Shown piece after piece: positions 58,153-64,000 of a stretch of 64,000 nucleotides of DNA. The position numbers were made by a program, and so were the translations under genes. Under the pieces are notes generated by a model, which was not told the DNA's origin, ran no database searches, and saw only the letters and a program-made list of their open reading frames with translations. Source of the stretch: Litoribacillus peritrichatus (GTDB taxonomy: Bacteria; Pseudomonadota; Gammaproteobacteria; Pseudomonadales; Litoribrevibacteraceae); contig NZ_BAABBN010000002.1 in the NCBI RefSeq assembly GCF_039537985.1, forward strand, positions 62,001 through 126,000. Direction: 5' to 3'. Numbering within the stretch: position 1 is the first letter of the stretch; every line of letters starts with the position of its first letter.

Positions 58153-59187
58153 ATGTTGACAAATGAAGCTTTGGATTGGCTGCAACAGAGTTTGGCGTAT
58201 CTGGCCGTACAAGGGGCGCCGGAAGTGAACTCCGTTGTGGGGGATGCCAGCAGTCGGGCCTATTTCAGAGTTCACCTAGGCAAGCGCAGTTTCATTTTTT
58301 GCCTGAGTTCAGACGTAGACAGTAACAAACGCTTCAGAGAGGTATCTGCCGCTTTGGAGCAGGTTGGGGTGATGGCGCCGTTGGTGTTTGCTTTCGATGA
58401 TGAACGTGGCTACATGCTGATGTCCGATATGGGGGATACGTTGCTCAGCGACGTTTATGAAATGAATGTGCACCGGCAACCTAAGGCCATTATTCATCGT
58501 GCATTAACTGACTTAATTCGTTTGGCGCAGATTCCTGATCCACTTTTGACATTAACCGGAAGTTACGACGGTGCTTTGTTAGCGCGTGATTTTGGTTTGT
58601 TTGAACACTGGTGTCTTGATCAATTCCTAGGCTTAGAACTTTCAGGCGAACAGCAGCAGGTCTTGGTGACGCTGGCGTCTTTGCTGGCTAAAGGGTTTGA
58701 GTGTCAGCCTCAGGTCTGGGTACACCGGGATTTTCATTGCCGGAACTTGATGCTGACCGATGACGATGTTGCCATGATTGATTTTCAGGACATGGTCAAA
58801 GGTCCAGTTTGTTATGATTTGATTTCGATCGTATATGACGCGTACTGGCAGTTGCCACATGACCAGCAGGCTGCATTAATTTCCGACTATTATCAGCAGC
58901 TGATGCAGTCAGGGATTCTGGGTGACGAAGTGGGTGTTACGTTGTTTCAGTCCTGGGTGGCGCAGACAGCGATGCAGCGGCTTTTAAAAATACTGGGAAT
59001 ATTTTGTCGGTTGGCCCTTCGGGATGGCAAACAGCAGTATTTATCCGATTTACCGTTGGTGATAAAACATGTGGATGACGTGATCGCTCATAATCTGGAT
59101 CTGTGGCCTGAGGGGGTTGTTGAATTGTGGAATGAAACGATCCAACCGGCATTGAAAGCAAAATTAGTAAGTGAGACGTCCCACTAG
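58153..59187 (+). CDS. amgK: N-acetylmuramate/N-acetylglucosamine kinase (AmgK)
   Basis: 344 residues from the ATG at 58153, with GAGG about 9 nt upstream; the frame opens with a TTG at 58144. Aminoglycoside-phosphotransferase fold: VVGDASSRAYFRV nucleotide loop, then the Brenner motif VHRDFHCRNLMLTDDDVAMIDFQDM (catalytic Asp and DFQ metal site). AmgK phosphorylates the anomeric position of MurNAc in the recycling bypass. The stop abuts the murU ATG with no gap, which supports AmgK over a generic kinase. Confidence 0.94.
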   Translation: MLTNEALDWLQQSLAYLAVQGAPEVNSVVGDASSRAYFRVHLGKRSFIFCLSSDVDSNKRFREVSAALEQVGVMAPLVFAFDDERGYMLMSDMGDTLLSDVYEMNVHRQPKAIIHRALTDLIRLAQIPDPLLTLTGSYDGALLARDFGLFEHWCLDQFLGLELSGEQQQVLVTLASLLAKGFECQPQVWVHRDFHCRNLMLTDDDVAMIDFQDMVKGPVCYDLISIVYDAYWQLPHDQQAALISDYYQQLMQSGILGDEVGVTLFQSWVAQTAMQRLLKILGIFCRLALRDGKQQYLSDLPLVIKHVDDVIAHNLDLWPEGVVELWNETIQPALKAKLVSETSH

Positions 59188-59922
59188 ATGATAAACCAAC
59201 CTTCTGATTCATCGGTTTATGCCATGATTTTAGCCGCAGGCAAAGGCACCCGAATGCGACCGTTAACGGATGACTGTCCTAAGCCCTTATTGAAAGTGGC
59301 TGGCTTGCCTTTGATTGAGCATCATTTGAGAAAACTGAAACGGGCGGGTGTGACCCATGTTGTGGTGAATTGCGCGTATCTGGCTGAAAAAGTGGAGGCC
59401 TATATTCATCAGCGTCCGGACGATGGCCTTGATATTTACTGCGTGAATGAAGGGCAAGAACCGTTGGAAACGGCTGGGGGGATTGTGAATGCTTTGCCGC
59501 AGTTAGGAGAGCGGCCTTTTATTGTTGTGAATGGTGACGTCTGGACGGATTTTGATTATCGGTTACTGGTGCAGGCTGCTGAGGCCCTTATCGTTTCGGA
59601 TCGGCTGGGCGAATTGGTGCTGGTCAATAATCCCGTGCACAACCCGGCCGGTGACTTCGCAGTGGAGTCCTCTGTATTGCGAAATAAGTCAGAGAGCAAT
59701 GATCACTACACCTTCAGTGGCTTAAGTGTCTTCAAACCTCAACTGTTCCGATCCCTGAGCCGAGACAGCGGTGCACTTGGCCCAATGCTCAGATCCTGGG
59801 CGAATCAATCCTTGCTTTCTGCTTCTGTGTATCCTGGTTATTGGTTGGACGTTGGTACACCCGAGCGTTTAATTGCCTTGGAGGACCGTATCGCTGGCTC
59901 GCTTGTCAATGATGAGACATAA
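59188..59922 (+). CDS. murU: MurNAc-1-phosphate uridylyltransferase (MurU)
   Basis: 244 residues, nucleotidyltransferase of the sugar-phosphate family: AMILAAGKGTRMRPLTDDCPKPLLKVAGLPLIEHHL, then VVNGDVWTDFD (metal Asp) and YTFSGLSVFKP. In Pseudomonas MurU makes UDP-MurNAc from MurNAc-1-P, bypassing the fosfomycin-sensitive MurA step. Zero-gap coupling to amgK upstream and to the djlA-like gene downstream indicates one operon. Confidence 0.95.
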   Translation: MINQPSDSSVYAMILAAGKGTRMRPLTDDCPKPLLKVAGLPLIEHHLRKLKRAGVTHVVVNCAYLAEKVEAYIHQRPDDGLDIYCVNEGQEPLETAGGIVNALPQLGERPFIVVNGDVWTDFDYRLLVQAAEALIVSDRLGELVLVNNPVHNPAGDFAVESSVLRNKSESNDHYTFSGLSVFKPQLFRSLSRDSGALGPMLRSWANQSLLSASVYPGYWLDVGTPERLIALEDRIAGSLVNDET

Positions 59923-60723
59923 ATGATCAAGTGGTTCGGTCTTATTATCGGGGGACTGATGGGCAACACCTTCGGGGTGGTTGCTTTGATCATAGGGTCG
60001 TTGCTCGGTTATGTGTTCGGTGTTTGGTTGGAAAAGGCACGAGATCCGCTGACCAAATACCGATGTTATTTCGCGCGAGACAATGAGGCCTTCCGGCATT
60101 TATTACATCAATCGACTTTTTTGATGATGGGCTACCTGGCCAAAGCCGACGGTGCCGTGAGCAAACGGGAAATTGACATGGCGGAAGCTGTGTTTGATTC
60201 GTTTCGGCTCGACGAACGGGCGCGTAAAGATGCCATTCGCTTATTCAGTGAAGGTAAACAGCCCGATTTCCAGTTGAACGCGATATTGGACCCCTTGTCG
60301 TCTGTGGCGAAAAAACACCGAGGGTTACTTCGCATTTTTCTTGAAATTCAAGCCCGCATTGTGATCGCAGATGGCAACCTGGCATCGGGTACCGGGAAGG
60401 CTTTCCTTCATATTGCCAAACGTTTGGGGTTTTCCGCGCGGGCTGCGAATACTATTCTGAAGCAAGTAAAAGCGAGTCTGTATCAACCGACCAAGGTTGC
60501 TAAGTCGCTGGAGACGCAATATTCCATTTTAGGTGTCGCGTCTGGCTGCACAGAGCAAGAACTCAAACTGGCTTATCGACGGGCCATGTCGGCCCATCAC
60601 CCGGATAAGTTACAAAGTGCGGGCGCTACCGATGAGATGGTTCAGGCTGCAACAGCGCAGTCACAAACTATTCAGGAAGCTTACAACACCATATTGGCTT
60701 CGCGAAACGGCAGTCACAAGTAG
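59923..60723 (+). CDS. djlA: DjlA-type membrane-anchored J-domain co-chaperone
   Basis: 266 residues. An N-terminal transmembrane segment rich in Gly (about 5-33), a TerB-like helical domain (about 60-190; LMMGYLAKADGAVSKREIDMAEAVF) and a C-terminal J domain (about 200-266) with the HPD motif (SAHHPDKL) that stimulates DnaK. This is the DjlA architecture. Its ATG directly follows the murU stop. It converges with a DUF3530-like gene 6 bp away. Confidence 0.95.
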   Translation: MIKWFGLIIGGLMGNTFGVVALIIGSLLGYVFGVWLEKARDPLTKYRCYFARDNEAFRHLLHQSTFLMMGYLAKADGAVSKREIDMAEAVFDSFRLDERARKDAIRLFSEGKQPDFQLNAILDPLSSVAKKHRGLLRIFLEIQARIVIADGNLASGTGKAFLHIAKRLGFSARAANTILKQVKASLYQPTKVAKSLETQYSILGVASGCTEQELKLAYRRAMSAHHPDKLQSAGATDEMVQAATAQSQTIQEAYNTILASRNGSHK

Positions 60724-60729
60724 GGCGAT

Positions 60730-61917
60730 TTATTGAATGGGTTGCTCTTCTCCCGGAGCATTTTGGGCCAGCCAACCTCGAATACGTTTGACGATCCGGT
60801 GGTGATGGACGTCGGAATCCAGCGTAGCGCGGGTAGAGAGCTGTTGGTAAGCTGTCAGTAACTTTCGTTGGGCCGTGTTTTTACGTTCTTTTGCTTGTTG
60901 CTTGGCGTATGCACTGGCGTCACTGACGATGTCCAGGATGGGAATTTCCACAAACTTAGCCAGTCGGTCGTTGATGTAATTTTTATCGTTTTCCACCGGG
61001 GGAAGTTCAGGGTCAACCACCACCAAAGTGAACATTTCCTGACTGGATGAAGAGTCTAAATAGCTGATGGCCCAACTGGCGCCAACACCTTGTCCGATGA
61101 TCACTAAGTTCAACTGACCTCGATTTTTAAGTTCTTGAACGGCGGCTTCAATTCTGGCCATGGTTCGCTCCTGCGGGGTCTGGCCTGGCGCGGCTGTCTC
61201 TTGTTCGGCACTGTCCTCGCCGGTTTTGGTTTCTGATGACGCTTCCTGTGTTTTGTTTGTTTCTTCTGTTGTTTCTTCAGGCGTTTCCTTGGTCGCTGTG
61301 TCCTCTCCTTCGGTGGCTTGTTCGGAGTCTTCGTCTTCAGGCCCGGATTCTAACTCTTCTGTTGTCGGGTTAAGGGTGAAATCAGCCGGGTAACTCGGCC
61401 ACTTTCGATCTGGCAGTGGCGTGGTTTCTGCGTCTGGAATGGCGATGGCTAATGTATTCCAGCCATAGTCAGGCAGGCGTTTCCTCAGCGGCGCGATGAA
61501 AGACTGCTCGTTTGGGTGGAGGCCGGAATCGTGCAAAATTAAAATGCCGCCGAGGGGTTGGGCGGTATTTTGTTCTGAAAATAAACCAATAAACTCTTCT
61601 TCGCTGGTGTTCAGTTTCAGGAGCTCCCGCTCATCGATTTCGGTGAGCAGTAATTTTATTCTGCTGCTTTCTGCTTGGGACTTGGGCCTTTTCAATTCAA
61701 GCCACTCTTTGGCGGTGAGTGAAATCTTTGGTGCGGCTTCCTCGTTTCCTTCCGCTGAGCCTTCGGTGCCTTCTTCTGTTTCTGGTGAGTTTTCGCTGTT
61801 TTCGGTTGGTGCTGATTCCTGTGTTTCTTCTTCCGCGAGGGCAAAGGGAATATGTATTGAGAACAGCCCCAGGAGCACGGACAAAACGATACGATGGATT
61901 AATGTGTTTGATTTCAT
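60730..61917 (-). CDS. DUF3530-like exported protein with acidic low-complexity insert
   Basis: 395 residues from the ATG at 61917, which starts a clear signal peptide (IVLSVLLGLFSIHIPFALAE); no good ribosome site is visible and the frame is open to 62058. An acidic Glu/Thr-rich stretch follows the signal, then an alpha/beta-hydrolase-like domain (LGGILILHDSGLHPNE), interrupted by a second long Glu/Thr/Ser-rich insert (about 195-250), then LNLVIIGQGVGASWAISYLDSS, a nucleophile-elbow-like GQGVG with Gly where Ser is normal in esterases. The resemblance is to DUF3530. Substrate unknown; a catalytic Ser is not evident. Confidence 0.75.
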   Translation of the reverse strand: MKSNTLIHRIVLSVLLGLFSIHIPFALAEEETQESAPTENSENSPETEEGTEGSAEGNEEAAPKISLTAKEWLELKRPKSQAESSRIKLLLTEIDERELLKLNTSEEEFIGLFSEQNTAQPLGGILILHDSGLHPNEQSFIAPLRKRLPDYGWNTLAIAIPDAETTPLPDRKWPSYPADFTLNPTTEELESGPEDEDSEQATEGEDTATKETPEETTEETNKTQEASSETKTGEDSAEQETAAPGQTPQERTMARIEAAVQELKNRGQLNLVIIGQGVGASWAISYLDSSSSQEMFTLVVVDPELPPVENDKNYINDRLAKFVEIPILDIVSDASAYAKQQAKERKNTAQRKLLTAYQQLSTRATLDSDVHHHRIVKRIRGWLAQNAPGEEQPIQ

Positions 61918-62070
61918 AGTCTGTTTTTTGACGAATCGGTGGAAATTAGTTTTTATACAAGATTCAGGCCGCTTTGATTGACTTCGTTTGAATATTGTTT
62001 TTTTAAAAGCTGAAAGCAAACATCGCCTGAGGTAAAATGCGCCACTAATATTTATCAATGAGGTTTTGTC

Positions 62071-62754
62071 ATGAAGTCTTTTAAGATTGCTCCATCCATT
62101 TTGTCTGCGGATTTTGCACGTTTAGGCGCAGACGTTGATGCGGTTTTGGAGGCGGGAGCAGACATCGTTCATTTCGATGTGATGGACAATCATTATGTGC
62201 CGAATCTTACGATCGGTCCTATGGTCTGTAAGGCACTTCGTGACTATGGGGTGACAGCACCGATTGATGTTCATTTAATGGTGAAGCCGGTGGATCGAAT
62301 CATTGGTGACTTCCTGGAAGCTGGTGCAAGCTACATTACTTTTCATCCGGAAGGCTCCGATCACATTGATCGCTCTTTGCAGTTGATTAAAAGCGCAGGC
62401 TGTAAAGCCGGTTTGGTGTTTAATCCTGCGACCCCATTGCATCACATGGATTACGTGATGGATAAACTGGATATGGTGTTGTTGATGTCCGTGAACCCAG
62501 GGTTTGGCGGGCAGAAGTTCATTCCGGGGACGCTGGATAAATTGAGAGAAGCACGTAAAAAGATTGATGAGTCAGGCTTGGATATTCGCCTAGAAATTGA
62601 TGGTGGCGTAAACACCAAGAATATCCGCGAAATCGCAGCAGCGGGTGCAGACACTTTTGTGGCGGGCTCTGCCATTTTTGGTGCGGATTCATACAAATTT
62701 GTGATTGATACCATGCGCGAAGAGTTAGCGAAAGCCAATGCGACCATTGCCTAA
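62071..62754 (+). CDS. rpe: Ribulose-phosphate 3-epimerase
   Basis: 227 residues, TIM-barrel enzyme of the pentose phosphate pathway. Motifs: IAPSILSADFARLG, HFDVMDNHYVPNLTIGP (metal His/Asp), DVHLMV, MSVNPGFGGQKFIP, and EIDGGVNTKN. GAGG precedes the ATG. The stop overlaps the next gene (gph) by 17 bp, as in the rpe-gph pair of many proteobacteria. Confidence 0.98.
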   Translation: MKSFKIAPSILSADFARLGADVDAVLEAGADIVHFDVMDNHYVPNLTIGPMVCKALRDYGVTAPIDVHLMVKPVDRIIGDFLEAGASYITFHPEGSDHIDRSLQLIKSAGCKAGLVFNPATPLHHMDYVMDKLDMVLLMSVNPGFGGQKFIPGTLDKLREARKKIDESGLDIRLEIDGGVNTKNIREIAAAGADTFVAGSAIFGADSYKFVIDTMREELAKANATIA

Positions 62755-63448
62755 AGCCATTTTTTTTGATCTTGATGGTACTTTGATTGACAGTGCTGCC
62801 GATTTGACTGTGGCCGTTGATCAAATGCTGATCGAACTCAATTTGCCTGTGGCAGGCTTTGACCGTGTTTCAGGCTGGATTGGCAATGGCGCTCAGAAAC
62901 TGATTGAGCGGGCATTAATTTTTGCTCAGCCAGATCTTTCAACGTCACAAGCGTTGGTGGAGTATACACAGGCCCGAACTGTGTTTGACCGGGTTTACGG
63001 TGCGTGCTGTCAAAAAGCCAAAGGTTTATATCCGGGTGCTGAGGAATTGTTGGCGTATTGCTCAATGCAACAAATTCCTCTGGCTTTGATTACCAACAAA
63101 CCGGAAGCATTTACCCGTCTTATTTTGAACGGGCTGGCTTTGACGTCCAAATTTAAGGTGATTGTGGGCGGGGACACCCTGCCAGAACGAAAACCTTCTG
63201 CACTGCCGTTGAGATACGCGGCGGATAAAATGAAGGTCAACCCTGCGGACTGTTGGATGATTGGCGATTCTATGTCTGATGTGGCTGCGGCCAAAAACGC
63301 AGGCTGTACCTCTGTTGCCGTGAGCTATGGCTACAATCACGGTCGGCCGGTTGCTGAAGAATTGCCGGATTTGTTATGCGATTCGCTGAATGAAGTGCAG
63401 CAATTGATGTCGCAACCGTTAAAACAAGGCGCCGCACTTGAAGGGTAA
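62738..63448 (+). CDS. gph: Phosphoglycolate phosphatase (HAD superfamily)
   Basis: 236 residues. HAD motif I FFDLDGTLIDS with nucleophile Asp, motif II LITNKP, motif III Lys (PERKPSALPL) and motif IV GDSMSDVAAAKNAG. Removes phosphate from 2-phosphoglycolate formed in DNA repair. The rpe overlap and the trpG/pabA neighbour favour Gph. MupP, a HAD paralogue in cell-wall recycling, is a conceivable alternative because amgK-murU are nearby, but gene order argues against it. Confidence 0.93.
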   Translation: MRPLPKAIFFDLDGTLIDSAADLTVAVDQMLIELNLPVAGFDRVSGWIGNGAQKLIERALIFAQPDLSTSQALVEYTQARTVFDRVYGACCQKAKGLYPGAEELLAYCSMQQIPLALITNKPEAFTRLILNGLALTSKFKVIVGGDTLPERKPSALPLRYAADKMKVNPADCWMIGDSMSDVAAAKNAGCTSVAVSYGYNHGRPVAEELPDLLCDSLNEVQQLMSQPLKQGAALEG

Positions 63449-63493
63449 CTGGATGCACGGCTTAAAGGCATCGACCAGCGTTGGAGCGGCCTC

Positions 63494-64000
63494 ATGTTGG
63501 TTATGATTGATAATTACGATTCGTTTACTTACAACGTGGTTCAGTATTTTGGTGAGCTTGGCGTTGAAGTGGCTGTGTATCGTAATGACGAAATTACCGT
63601 TTCTGAGATAGAAAAGCTCAATCCGGAATATTTGGTGATTTCCCCTGGCCCCTGTACTCCCCAGGAAGCAGGCATATCCGTGGAAGCCATACGGTATTTT
63701 GCAGGAAAATTGCCCATTCTTGGTATTTGTTTGGGTCATCAGAGCATTGCTCAGGCTTTTGACGGTAAGGTGGTCCGGGCCAAGGAAGTTATGCATGGTA
63801 AAACGTCCATGATTTACCATCAGAATGAGGGGGTGTTTTTGGGGTTGAATTTGCCCTTCGAAGCGACCCGCTATCATTCGTTGGTGATTGATCAAGACCA
63901 GTTGCCAGATTGTTTGGAAGTCACGGCTTGGACCGCCAATGATGATGGCTCAGTGGCTGAAATTATGGGCGTCCGACATAAAACACTGAGTGTGGAAGGG
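63494..64000 (+). CDS. trpG: Anthranilate/aminodeoxychorismate synthase glutamine amidotransferase (partial)
   Basis: Open from the ATG at 63494 to the end of the window, giving 169 residues with no stop. Class I glutamine amidotransferase: MIDNYDSFTYNVVQYFGELG start, ISPGPCTPQEAG, and the catalytic loop GICLGHQSIAQAFDG (nucleophile Cys), then RYHSLVID. It supplies ammonia to anthranilate (TrpE) or aminodeoxychorismate (PabB) synthase. An in-frame ATG at 63503 is an alternative start. GGAG lies about 7 nt upstream. trpE is not between gph and this gene. Confidence 0.94.
   Translation, partial: MLVMIDNYDSFTYNVVQYFGELGVEVAVYRNDEITVSEIEKLNPEYLVISPGPCTPQEAGISVEAIRYFAGKLPILGICLGHQSIAQAFDGKVVRAKEVMHGKTSMIYHQNEGVFLGLNLPFEATRYHSLVIDQDQLPDCLEVTAWTANDDGSVAEIMGVRHKTLSVEG

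Noticed and set aside
62738..63448. MupP, the MurNAc-6-phosphate phosphatase of cell-wall recycling
   Set aside because: amgK-murU are near, but the gene overlaps rpe and precedes trpG/pabA, the conserved place of Gph; HAD motifs alone do not separate them.

Overview
The window reads as chromosome of a marine-type gammaproteobacterium of the Oceanospirillales/Pseudomonadales kind. This rests on gene order: rpsU-yqeY-dnaG-rpoD, lptD-surA-pdxA-rsmA-apaG-apaH, nadC next to a type IV pilus cluster, a DUF1631 gene between nadC and ampD, amgK-murU, and rpe-gph-trpG. No species can be named from sequence alone. No rRNA, CRISPR array or insertion sequence was seen.

Layout. 1-10.3 kb: a periplasmic protein, a HIT hydrolase, a two-gene RND efflux operon, a DUF4136 lipoprotein, an SDR/LysR divergent pair with a sulfurtransferase, and an acidic orphan protein. 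10.4-10.9 kb: a ParE-type toxin-antitoxin pair. 11.15-17.07 kb: a compact integrated element. It is bounded by 52-bp perfect direct repeats that copy the 3' part of a tRNA(CAU) gene, and it carries a tyrosine integrase, an AlpA-type regulator, a winged-helix-like protein, a primase-polymerase-like protein, a VirE-like P-loop ATPase and one opposite-strand lipoprotein. 17.2-22 kb: rpoD, dnaG, yqeY and rpsU. 22.3-25.9 kb: tsaD, plsY, folB, folK and a pteridine-reductase-like SDR. 26-32.5 kb: aceE, aceF and a chemoreceptor.

32.6-40.2 kb: type IV pilus genes pilD, pilC, pilB, a PilE-like pilin, a cysteine-free major pilin behind a GG-N10-GC sigma-54 site, tfpZ, and a PglL/Wzy-type ligase that probably glycosylates pilin. 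40.2-45.4 kb: nadC, DUF1631, ampD, cca. 45.4-49 kb: two small lipoproteins, flgP, flgT and a DUF4136 lipoprotein. 49-51 kb: pgm and glpE. 51-58 kb: the lptD-surA-pdxA-rsmA-apaG-apaH gene run (outer-membrane biogenesis, vitamin B6, ribosome maturation, Ap4A hydrolysis). 58-64 kb: amgK, murU, djlA, an acidic DUF3530-like protein, rpe, gph and the start of trpG/pabA.

AmpD, AmgK and MurU together point to the Pseudomonas-type peptidoglycan recycling bypass. The best candidate for something undescribed is the 5.9-kb element. It has a full integration and replication kit, matched arm-type repeats inside both ends, no recognisable virion or packaging gene, and a single exported lipoprotein as apparent cargo, as expected of a very small phage satellite or similar island.
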